A stretch of 64,000 bases of DNA, taken from the NCBI RefSeq assembly GCF_025245835.1, contig NZ_JAOBWS010000001.1, forward strand, positions 744,001 through 808,000, given 5' to 3'. Source of the stretch: Rheinheimera sp. 4Y26. Lineage in GTDB: Bacteria > Pseudomonadota > Gammaproteobacteria > Enterobacterales > Alteromonadaceae. The notes beneath the pieces are model-generated. The model was not told the DNA's origin, searched no databases, and saw nothing but the letters and a program-made list of their open reading frames with translations. Positions 47,920-56,026 of this stretch are shown piece by piece (the stretch's first letter is position 1; every line of letters begins with the position of its first letter). The translations under genes and the position numbers were made by a program.

Positions 47920-47956
47920 CAAAAAAAATTTCGACATATATCTTCATGTAAAGATA
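47916..47956 (+). promoter_or_regulatory. Promoter and perfect MarR-type operator of the RND efflux operon
   Basis: The perfect inverted hexamer TATCTT-CATGTA-AAGATA occupies 47939-47956. A TTGACA at 47916-47921, overlapping the psuG-like stop codon, lies exactly 17 bp upstream, so the first operator arm would be the -10 hexamer. Binding there should repress the pump genes. Confidence 0.65.
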
Positions 47957-48010
47957 CTTTATGTAAACATTGCTGCTCTGTGTCAGAGTCAGCCTGTCAG
48001 GAGGACACCG

Positions 48011-49105
48011 ATGAAACTGATGCCATGGTCTATTACCGTTATTTTGTTGGCGCTGCTTGCTGCCTTGGTCAGTTTGTTACGCCAGTGGCAGCAAAGTGGC
48101 CCGGTTGGCAACATGGAACAATCCGCCACCGTCACAGCACAAACTGTCGCCAGTCAGCTGTATCAACCCAGACGACAGGTCAGTGGTGTGCTCAAAGCGC
48201 CGCAATATTTGCAACTGACCAATGAATTGTCCGGCACTGTCAGCAGGTTAAATTTCAGTTCAGGTGCTGTGGTGGAAAAAAATCAGGTGTTGCTGGAAAT
48301 TGATCATCAGGAAGAGCTGGCGCGGCTGGCCGCTACTGAAGTGCGGCTGGCACAACAGCAAAAAACAGTGCGGCGTTATCAGCAACTGTACCAAGGGCAA
48401 AAAGTCAGTACCGAAGCACTGGAACTGGCGCAGGCCCGTCTCAGTGAATTGCAGGCGGAACAACAGGTACTGCAGAGCGTGATTGGCAAAAAAGTGCTCA
48501 GAGCGCCGTTTCGTGCCAGGGCCGGCATTCATGATCTGCAACAAGGCCAGTTTTTAGAGCGGAATCTGGTGTTAACCACACTGGTTGGTTTGACCGACCA
48601 CAGCTGGGTGGATTTTTCGGTGCCTCAGGGATTACCTGAGCTGGCAAAGGGCGACAAAGTGGATGTGTATCTGCCTGGCAAAACACAGGCGATGACGGCG
48701 CAGGTGGTTTCAGTGGAAGCTGAAGTCAGTAGCCGTTTGCGCCAGCTCAGATACCGGGCCAGTTTGCCGGCCAGTCAACAACAGTTACGTGCCAATCAGC
48801 TGGTGCAGGTGGATTTTGCCACTGGTGTATCGCAGCAGTTGCCGGTGATCCCGGCCACGGCAGTGGTGCGGGATCAACTGGGTGACTATGTGTATTTACT
48901 GGAAAAAGACCCCGCCGGCGTACTCAGAGCCAAAAGACAACAGGTGCAGCTGGGGGCCAGGTTGGGGGAGCAGGTGCTGGTGACTGCGGGCTTGCAACAG
49001 GCGCAGCTGATCGCCAATGAAGGTGCTTTTAAACTGCGGGATGGGTTAAGGGCACAAGTAACAGCCAAAGCAGCCGACAGCCTGACTGCTGCGGCGGAGT
49101 TCTGA
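48011..49105 (+). CDS. RND efflux periplasmic adaptor
   Basis: This is the membrane-fusion subunit of an RND pump, 364 residues. It starts at 48011 with GGAGG six bases upstream. A membrane anchor (SITVILLALLAALVSLL) is followed by a lipoyl half (LNFSSGAVVEKNQVLLEID), a short coiled-coil hairpin, KKVLRAPFRARAGIHDLQQGQFL and beta-barrel and membrane-proximal domains. The permease starts two bases later. The operator at 47939 ties it to the pigment-type locus. Confidence 0.92.
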   Translation: MKLMPWSITVILLALLAALVSLLRQWQQSGPVGNMEQSATVTAQTVASQLYQPRRQVSGVLKAPQYLQLTNELSGTVSRLNFSSGAVVEKNQVLLEIDHQEELARLAATEVRLAQQQKTVRRYQQLYQGQKVSTEALELAQARLSELQAEQQVLQSVIGKKVLRAPFRARAGIHDLQQGQFLERNLVLTTLVGLTDHSWVDFSVPQGLPELAKGDKVDVYLPGKTQAMTAQVVSVEAEVSSRLRQLRYRASLPASQQQLRANQLVQVDFATGVSQQLPVIPATAVVRDQLGDYVYLLEKDPAGVLRAKRQQVQLGARLGEQVLVTAGLQQAQLIANEGAFKLRDGLRAQVTAKAADSLTAAAEF

Positions 49106-49107
49106 AC

Positions 49108-52100
49108 ATGAGCAGTTCAGCTAAGCGCAGCACCGACATTTTTGTCAGTCGTCCTATTCTTGCCATTGTTTTTTCATTGTTGATTTGTTTTGGTGGGCTG
49201 TGGGCAGCAAAAGAAATTGCCGTCTTACAGTTTCCGCGTCTGGAAAGTACAGCGCTGGAAATCAGCACCCGCTATACCGGCGCGGCAGCGGCCACAGTTA
49301 AAGGTTTTATTACCGATCCGGTAGAGCGGGTGGCCGCCACTATTCCGGGGCTTGATTATGTGGACTCAGTCAGTAAAGCCGGTGAAAGCAAAGTCACCGT
49401 TTATCTGCGCCTGAATGAAGACAGTACCAGGGCGCTGGCCGAGCTGAACAGTAAACTCAGCCAGATCCGGTACCAGTTGCCCGCCGGGGCTGAAGATCCG
49501 CTGGTAAACGTAAAAAGGGCCGACCGGCCTCATGCGTTGTTTTATTTAAATGTCAGTGCAGCTGGTATTCCACTGAGTCAGTTAACCGACTATTTATCCA
49601 GACAGGTGACCCCTGTGCTTGGCAATATTCCCGGTGTACAAAAAGTGGATATTGAAGGGCGTCGTACCCCGGCGATGCGGGTGACGCTGGATGCAGACAG
49701 CCTCAGCGCCTTTAATTTAAGCCCCGATGATGTCTGGCAGGCGTTAGCGGCCAATAACAGTATTGCCACCTTAGGTTTTACCGAAACCAGCAAGCAACGT
49801 ATTGATTTAGTTGCCAATACCCAACTGGCCACCGCTGAAGACTTTGCCAGTCTGATTGTGCGTCAGGCAGAAGGACAAACTGTGTACCTGCGCGATCTGG
49901 CCACAGTGGCGCTGGCGCATGAAGAGGCGGTGATGACAGCGCGGCTTGATCAGCAGGACACAGTGTACCTGTCGGTCTGGCCTTTGCCCGGCGCCAATGA
50001 AATAGCGGTGGGTGATGCGCTTTATGCGGCAACGGCGGCGCTGAACCCGACGCTGCCGGACGGGGTTGAGATCCAATACGCCTACGACGGCACCTTGTAT
50101 ATGCGGGATGCGCTGAAAGAAATTTTTATCACCCTGGCGGAAACCATTTTGCTGGTGGCACTGGTGGTGCTACTGATGATGGGCTCACTGCGCACTGCCG
50201 CAGTGCCTTTGGTCACTATTCCGGTGTCTATTCTCGGCGCCATTGCCGCTATCAGTCTGGCGGGTTTTTCACTGAATCTGTTAACGGTGCTGGCGATAGT
50301 GCTGTCGGTGGGGCTGGTGGTGGATGACGCCATTGTGGTGGTGGAAAACGTGGCAAGGCTGGTGCGTCAGGGGCATTCGCGTTATCAGGCGGCCTTACTC
50401 AGTGCGCGGCAATTGTTTACGCCGATAGTGGCCATGACACTGACGCTGGCAGCTGTGTATGCGCCTATTGGTTTGTTATCGGGTCTGAGCGGGGTGCTGT
50501 TCCGTGAGTTTGCTTTTACCCTGGCCATTGCGGTGATTATTTCCGGCGTGGTGGCTGTGACTTTATCGCCTGTGATGAGCAGTTGGGTGATTGCCGACGC
50601 CGGGCGGGAAAGCCGGTTCAGCCAAAGGGTGAACCACAGTTTTGGCCGTTTTAGTCATCTATACCGCCGTGCACTGCTGTGGGCCCAGCGGTTTCGGTTG
50701 CAGTTATTAAGCAGCGCTTTGTTACTCAGCCTGTTATTGCTGCCGTTTTATCAGGGCTCACAAAAAGAGCTGGCGCCGGTGGAAGATCAAAGCAGTATTT
50801 ATGTGCTGGTGCAGTCGCCGCCGGAATCTTCGTTGTTATATAACGAACAACAAATGCGGCCTATGGTGGATGACCTGTTAAAACTGCCGGGTGCAACACA
50901 GATGTGGCAGAATATTTTTATCAATGGCGCTTTTGGCGGTATCGAATTCAGCCCCGCAAAAGAGCGGCAGCAAAGTACCCAGCAGTTGTTGGGGCAGGTA
51001 TATGGTGTATTGTCGGCGCAGCCCGGTATTCAGCCTTTGCCCATTATGCCTGCGCCTTTGCCCACTGCCGGCCAGTTTGATGTAGAGCTGGTGGTCAAAG
51101 CCAATGCGCCTTATCAGGAGCTGAAAGAATACGCTGATAAGCTGGTGGGGGCGGCCTTTGCCAGTGGCCATTTTTTATATGCTGACACCGATTTAAAAAT
51201 TGATTTGCCCCAGACTGAATTGCGGTTAGACCGCGATAAAATTGCCGATTTAGGCTTGCAAATCGCCGATGTCAGCCAGCAGTTGTCGGTGTTGCTGTCG
51301 GGAAATTATGTCAACAGGTTTGATGCTCAGGGCAAGGCGTATCAGGTGATCCCGCTTTTAAGCCAGAATTTGCGTGCTGATGTCAGCCGCTTGCTGGATT
51401 TACCGATCAAAACCGCGGACGGCAGTCTGTTGCCCTTGTCTGATATTGCCCGGCTGCACTGGCAAACAGTGCCCCGTCAGCTCAATAGTTTTTCCCAGCA
51501 AAATGCGGTGCGCATTTATGGCGGGGTAGCTCCTGGCAGTACCAAAGAAAGTGCATTGTTGGCACTGGAAGCTGCAGCGCATCAGTTGCTGCCAGCAAGT
51601 TACCTGCTGGATTATGCCGGGGAGTCCAGACAACTCCGCCAGCAGGGCACTTCTATGTTGCAGGTGATGATGTTGTCGTTACTGGTGGTGTACCTGCTGC
51701 TGGCGGTGCAATTTAACAGCTTCCGTGACCCGCTGGTGGTGCTCTTTGGCAGTGTACCGCTGGCTTTGTCGGCGGCAATGTTGTTGTCTTATCTGGACTT
51801 CACCACGCTGAACATTTATTCGCAGATTGGCCTGGTGACGCTGGTTGGGCTGGTGGCAAAAAACGGCATTCTGATTGTGGAATTTGCCAATCATCTGCAA
51901 CTGACGGGTTTAAGCCGGGCTCAGGCCGCCATTGAAGCAGCAGTCAGCCGGTTCCGCCCTGTGATGATGACAACTGCGGCTACTGTGCTTGGCCATTTTC
52001 CACTGGTGCTGGTCAGTGGCGCCGGTGCGCAAGCCCGCAACAGCATTGGCATTATGTTAGTGGCGGGTATGTTATTAGGTACCTTGTTTACACTTTTTGT

Positions 52101-52203
52101 GCTGCCGCTCTGTTATCAGCTGTTTGCGACAACACGGCAGCAGACAGCTGCGCCAGCGAGTGAGGCCATAGCAGCTGACGCACTGCTTTTAAGCCAAAAA
52201 TAA
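49108..52203 (+). CDS. RND efflux permease
   Basis: This is a proton-driven inner-membrane pump of the AcrB/MexF superfamily (HAE1-like), 1031 residues. It has 12 helices, two large periplasmic loops, the proton-relay pair in GLVVDDAIVVVENVARLV, and a second-half signature IGLVTLVGLVAKNGILIVEFANHLQ. The N-terminus FVSRPILAIVFSLLICFGGLWAA is typical. No outer-membrane channel gene is adjacent, so it must borrow a TolC-like protein. It probably exports the locus product or its toxic intermediates. Confidence 0.94.
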   Translation: MSSSAKRSTDIFVSRPILAIVFSLLICFGGLWAAKEIAVLQFPRLESTALEISTRYTGAAAATVKGFITDPVERVAATIPGLDYVDSVSKAGESKVTVYLRLNEDSTRALAELNSKLSQIRYQLPAGAEDPLVNVKRADRPHALFYLNVSAAGIPLSQLTDYLSRQVTPVLGNIPGVQKVDIEGRRTPAMRVTLDADSLSAFNLSPDDVWQALAANNSIATLGFTETSKQRIDLVANTQLATAEDFASLIVRQAEGQTVYLRDLATVALAHEEAVMTARLDQQDTVYLSVWPLPGANEIAVGDALYAATAALNPTLPDGVEIQYAYDGTLYMRDALKEIFITLAETILLVALVVLLMMGSLRTAAVPLVTIPVSILGAIAAISLAGFSLNLLTVLAIVLSVGLVVDDAIVVVENVARLVRQGHSRYQAALLSARQLFTPIVAMTLTLAAVYAPIGLLSGLSGVLFREFAFTLAIAVIISGVVAVTLSPVMSSWVIADAGRESRFSQRVNHSFGRFSHLYRRALLWAQRFRLQLLSSALLLSLLLLPFYQGSQKELAPVEDQSSIYVLVQSPPESSLLYNEQQMRPMVDDLLKLPGATQMWQNIFINGAFGGIEFSPAKERQQSTQQLLGQVYGVLSAQPGIQPLPIMPAPLPTAGQFDVELVVKANAPYQELKEYADKLVGAAFASGHFLYADTDLKIDLPQTELRLDRDKIADLGLQIADVSQQLSVLLSGNYVNRFDAQGKAYQVIPLLSQNLRADVSRLLDLPIKTADGSLLPLSDIARLHWQTVPRQLNSFSQQNAVRIYGGVAPGSTKESALLALEAAAHQLLPASYLLDYAGESRQLRQQGTSMLQVMMLSLLVVYLLLAVQFNSFRDPLVVLFGSVPLALSAAMLLSYLDFTTLNIYSQIGLVTLVGLVAKNGILIVEFANHLQLTGLSRAQAAIEAAVSRFRPVMMTTAATVLGHFPLVLVSGAGAQARNSIGIMLVAGMLLGTLFTLFVLPLCYQLFATTRQQTAAPASEAIAADALLLSQK

Positions 52204-52211
52204 TCGCAGCC

Positions 52212-52238
52212 CAGGCAAGGGCGAGTTGCCCTTGCCTG
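52212..52238. repeat. Hairpin between the RND permease and the galactose operon
   Basis: The 11-bp arms CAGGCAAGGGC and GCCCTTGCCTG flank a 5-nt loop. No U-tract follows on either strand, so its terminator role is uncertain, but it is the only structure between these convergent genes. Confidence 0.4.
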
Positions 52239-52254
52239 CTAAAAAACGGGCTTG

Positions 52255-53817
52255 TTACCACCAGGCGTAATAAAAGCTGGCGACGACCAGCGACACCGCC
52301 ACTGCCGCCAGATTAAAAGCCGGTTTAGTGTCAAAGCGGATATCCGACAGCTGAACTGCGGTGGCCGGTACCGGCTTTTGTTCGGCCAGAGTGACCAGCA
52401 CGGCCAGCAGCAGACAACTTAAAAACACCAGACCGACTCTGTCCATAAAAGGCAGCTCAGGCCAGAATTGTTTGGCCAACAGCGACAACAGGGCCGAACC
52501 AATAGCCGCAGCTAAAGCGGCGTTGGCCGTGGTGCGCGGCCAAAACATCCCCAGTAAAAACAGCGCCACTATGCCCGGGGTAAAAAAGCCGGTGAATTCC
52601 TGAATATACTGAAAGGCCTGATCAAAATCGCCAAGCAGTGGTTTTGCTGTGACTAAAGCCAGCAGCAAGGCACCAACCCCGGTCAACCGGGCCACCAGCA
52701 CATAATGCTGTTGTGAGGCCGCAGGTTTTAGCTGACGGTAAATATCCATGGTAAAAATAGTGGCGACACTGTTGGTCATAGAGGCCAGACTCGACAAAAT
52801 GGCTGCCACTAAAGCTGCAAAAATCAAACCTTTAATGCCGGACGGCATCAGGTTCATCAGCGCAGGGTAGGCCTGATCCGGCTTGGCTAAATCGGGCAGA
52901 ATTAATACAGCGGCAATGCCGGGCAACACCACAATAAGCGGCATCAGAATTTTTAAAAAGGCCGCAAAAACAATACCTTTTTGCGCTTCGGCTAAGTCTT
53001 TGGCGGCCAGCGCCCGCTGAATAATATATTGGTTAAAACCCCAGTAGGATAAGTTCATCACCCAAAGACCGCCCAGCAGCACGGACAAACCGGGCAGGCT
53101 GGCGTAATGTGGATGGTCCGGGCTTAAAATCATGTCAAATTTATCGGGTGCCTGCAGCATCAGTTGGTCTAAACCGGCCAGCACACCGGCACCGGCGCCA
53201 ATTTGCTGCAAAGTGACATAAGATAAAAACAAACCGCCGGCCACCAGCAACACCACCTGAATAATATCGGTAAAGGCCACCGCTTTCAGACCGCCATATA
53301 GCGAGTAGGTCAGCGATAACAGCGCCAGCAACAACATACTTTCAAATAGCGCCAGACCTGTAACGGCATTGACCGCCAGCGCGCCCAGCCATAACACGGC
53401 CGTCAGGTTCACCAGCACATAAACCGCCAGCCAGAACAGCGCCAAAGTGGTGCGCACCCTGTTATCAAAACGCTGCTGCAAAAACTGCGGCATGGTATAA
53501 ATTTGCCGTTTCAAAAATACCGGCAGGAAATATTTACCCACAATAATCAGGCTGATGGCCGCCATCCATTCATAAGACGCAATGGCCAGACCAATGGCAT
53601 AACCCGACCCCGACATCCCAATAATTTGTTCTGCCGAAATATTGGCGGCAATCAGCGACGCGCCTATCGCCCACCAGGGCAGGCTGTTGCCGGCCAGAAA
53701 ATAGTCATTGGTGCCTTTGGCGTGGCCACTTTTTTCCCGCGATACCTGATAAGCCAGCAGCAACAGCCCCAGCAGATAACAAGCAACAATGATTAAATCT
53801 AAAGTACTGAGCGTCAT
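52255..53817 (-). CDS. Na+/galactose symporter, vSGLT-like (SSS family)
   Basis: This 520-residue inner-membrane symporter reads closely like Vibrio parahaemolyticus vSGLT: DYFLAGNSLPWWAIGASLIAANISAEQIIGMSGSGY, IASYEWMAAISLIIVGKYFLP, GGLWVMNLSYWGFNQYIIQRALAA and SSLASMTNSVATIFTMDIY. About 14 helices are present. It is the last gene of the gal operon, overlapping galM by 4 bp, which supports galactose or glucose as substrate. Confidence 0.92.
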   Translation of the reverse strand: MTLSTLDLIIVACYLLGLLLLAYQVSREKSGHAKGTNDYFLAGNSLPWWAIGASLIAANISAEQIIGMSGSGYAIGLAIASYEWMAAISLIIVGKYFLPVFLKRQIYTMPQFLQQRFDNRVRTTLALFWLAVYVLVNLTAVLWLGALAVNAVTGLALFESMLLLALLSLTYSLYGGLKAVAFTDIIQVVLLVAGGLFLSYVTLQQIGAGAGVLAGLDQLMLQAPDKFDMILSPDHPHYASLPGLSVLLGGLWVMNLSYWGFNQYIIQRALAAKDLAEAQKGIVFAAFLKILMPLIVVLPGIAAVLILPDLAKPDQAYPALMNLMPSGIKGLIFAALVAAILSSLASMTNSVATIFTMDIYRQLKPAASQQHYVLVARLTGVGALLLALVTAKPLLGDFDQAFQYIQEFTGFFTPGIVALFLLGMFWPRTTANAALAAAIGSALLSLLAKQFWPELPFMDRVGLVFLSCLLLAVLVTLAEQKPVPATAVQLSDIRFDTKPAFNLAAVAVSLVVASFYYAWW

Positions 53818-54872
53818 AGTTTTGTTCCCGTAGTGGTCTGTTGACTACCGCTGTGTGCTGTGGGCCACAGCTCATCCGGCTTTTGTAAAAACTGATAACA
53901 CAGCTGATGCTGATACCATTGGCCGGCTTTTAACAGCGCCGGTGGAAAGTGCGGCTGGTTCGGTGCATCCGGCCAGTGTTGGGGTTCCAGACACAAGCCC
54001 TGACGCGGCAAAAAAGGTGTGGCTAAATACTGGCCGGTATAAAGTTGCAAACCGGGTTTATTGCTGAAAAGCCGCAGCTGCACGCCACTTTGCGGTGACC
54101 ATAAGCTGGCGCGCCATTGCAGTTCAGACGAATTGGCCGCCTTGGGCCAGACCAGGCAGTGATCAAAACCACTTTTGTTGTGAAGCGCCGGTTGCTGTAA
54201 CCGCTGCGACAATGCTGTGGGTTGCTGAAAATCAAAAACTGTGCCCGCGACAGCGCAGATATCGCCTGTGGGCAAGGTATCAGCATCTGTCGGCAGATAA
54301 TGGCTGGCATCCGATTGCAGCAGGTGATTGTCGATGCTGCCGCCGTCACTGTTTAAATTAAAATAACAATGGTTGGTTAAATTCAGCACTGTGTCCTGGT
54401 CACTCAGTGCTTTGTATTCACAATAAAGCTGGCTGTCCTTTAGCATAATTGTGCACCAGAGCTGCACTTCACCGGGAAAACCACAGCTGCCCTGTGGCGA
54501 CAATAAATACAGCTGCAGTCCATCTGTGCTGTGCCACAGCAGCTGCCAGTGCTGCTGGTGTAAAGCGCCGCTCTGGCCAGCTCCACCATGTAAACAATGG
54601 CCATTGGCATTGGTATCCAGCTGATATAACTGCTGATCCAGATAAAACCGGCCCTGGCGGATACGATTGGCATAACGCCCCACTGTAGCGCCCAGATAAT
54701 AAGGATCGTGCTGATAATAAGCTGGCGTTGGGTAACTTAACGTCAGCTGCTGGCCAAAACAGCGGATGGCGCTGATATAAGCGCCAAAAGGCAACACATC
54801 CACCTCCAGCCCGGCCTCAGTAGATAGGGTGATACAGCTTAATGCAGCATCCGCTGTTGCCGGCCTGGTCAC
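53814..54872 (-). CDS. galM: Aldose 1-epimerase (galactose mutarotase)
   Basis: This enzyme interconverts alpha- and beta-galactose for GalK. The 352-residue protein has GRYANRIRQGRFYLD, the catalytic His in LNLTNHCYFNL, DHCLVW and the catalytic Glu in LCLEPQHWPDAPN. It overlaps galK upstream and the symporter downstream by 4 bp each. Confidence 0.94.
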   Translation of the reverse strand: MTRPATADAALSCITLSTEAGLEVDVLPFGAYISAIRCFGQQLTLSYPTPAYYQHDPYYLGATVGRYANRIRQGRFYLDQQLYQLDTNANGHCLHGGAGQSGALHQQHWQLLWHSTDGLQLYLLSPQGSCGFPGEVQLWCTIMLKDSQLYCEYKALSDQDTVLNLTNHCYFNLNSDGGSIDNHLLQSDASHYLPTDADTLPTGDICAVAGTVFDFQQPTALSQRLQQPALHNKSGFDHCLVWPKAANSSELQWRASLWSPQSGVQLRLFSNKPGLQLYTGQYLATPFLPRQGLCLEPQHWPDAPNQPHFPPALLKAGQWYQHQLCYQFLQKPDELWPTAHSGSQQTTTGTKL

Positions 54873-56026
54873 AGTTGTGTTGCTCCCTGACTGGCTTCAC
54901 AGACAAAAATATCGGCCTTTAAGCCGGTTTTTGCCGGATATTCTGTCGCCACCACAGCCTGCACCTGCGCTATTTTGTCGCTGGGTAACAGCGCCACCAC
55001 ACAACCACCAAAACCACCGCCAGTCATCCGCACACCGCCTTCATTCCCCACCACGGCACTGACCAGCTGCACCAAGAGGTCAATCGCCGGCACTGTGATC
55101 TCAAAGTCCTGCTGCATCGACTGATGCGACTGCGCCATCAGCGTGCTTAACAAGCGGATGTCCCCTTGTTGCAAAGCTCTGGCGGCAAGCCTGGTGCGCT
55201 GATTTTCACTGACCACATGGCGGGCGCGTTTGGCTTCAAGCGGACTGAGTTTATACAGCTGCTGATTCAGCTCCAGGTCGCTGATATCCCGCAGTGCCAC
55301 CAGACCCAGTTTGCGGGCCGCGGCTTCACATTGTTGCCGTCTCTGGTTATAGGCACTGTCCACCAGACCCCGCTGCACATTAGAGTTGATAATCAGTACC
55401 GACAATGACTGTGGAATGCTGACTTCGGCGCAACCTAAACTGCGGGTATCGATCAGCAGGGCTTTGCCTTGTTGACCCAGCGCTGAAATCAGCTGATCCA
55501 TAATGCCGCACTGGCAACCCACAAACTGATTTTCCGCCTGTTGGCCATTCAGTGCATTGTCGCGCCCGGACAATTCAAAACCACTGACAGTACTCAAACA
55601 AAGGCCAAGCGCCACCTCCAGCGAGGCCGACGAGCTTAAGCCGGCACCTTTGGGCACATTGCCGCTGATGGCAATATCACAACCCTGCAACTCATAACCT
55701 TGTTGCAGCAGGTTATTTGCCACACCGCGCACATAGTTGGCCCAGCTGTAACAGGGATGAGCCGCTATTGGCGCACTGAGGTCAAATTCATCCTGCTGCT
55801 GATAATCCAGTGCCAGCACACGAATTTTGTGGTCCGGTCGCCGGTTTGCCAGCACCCAGGTGTAAAAGTTAATGGCACAAGGCAACACAAAACCGTCGTT
55901 ATAGTCGGTATGTTCACCAATCAGATTGACCCGGCCCGGCGCCTGAAACGCCAGCTGATGTGGCTGGTGATAATGGCTGGCAAAAGCCTGTTGTAATGCC
56001 ACCAACTGTGCTGGCTGCTTATCCAT
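54869..56026 (-). CDS. galK: Galactokinase
   Basis: This GHMP kinase phosphorylates galactose to galactose-1-phosphate. I start it at 56026 (MDKQPAQLV), with AGGAACGGAAC upstream, giving 385 residues. The galactokinase signature GRVNLIGEHTDYNDGFVLPCAI, the ATP loop PKGAGLSSSASLEVAL and the late GGVRMTGGGFGGCVVAL are all intact. Its start overlaps the galT end by 8 bp. Confidence 0.96.
   Translation of the reverse strand: MDKQPAQLVALQQAFASHYHQPHQLAFQAPGRVNLIGEHTDYNDGFVLPCAINFYTWVLANRRPDHKIRVLALDYQQQDEFDLSAPIAAHPCYSWANYVRGVANNLLQQGYELQGCDIAISGNVPKGAGLSSSASLEVALGLCLSTVSGFELSGRDNALNGQQAENQFVGCQCGIMDQLISALGQQGKALLIDTRSLGCAEVSIPQSLSVLIINSNVQRGLVDSAYNQRRQQCEAAARKLGLVALRDISDLELNQQLYKLSPLEAKRARHVVSENQRTRLAARALQQGDIRLLSTLMAQSHQSMQQDFEITVPAIDLLVQLVSAVVGNEGGVRMTGGGFGGCVVALLPSDKIAQVQAVVATEYPAKTGLKADIFVCEASQGATQL

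Noticed and set aside
52212-52238. Rho-independent terminator after the RND permease
   Set aside because: The hairpin is good but no U-tract follows on either strand, so it is listed only as a hairpin.
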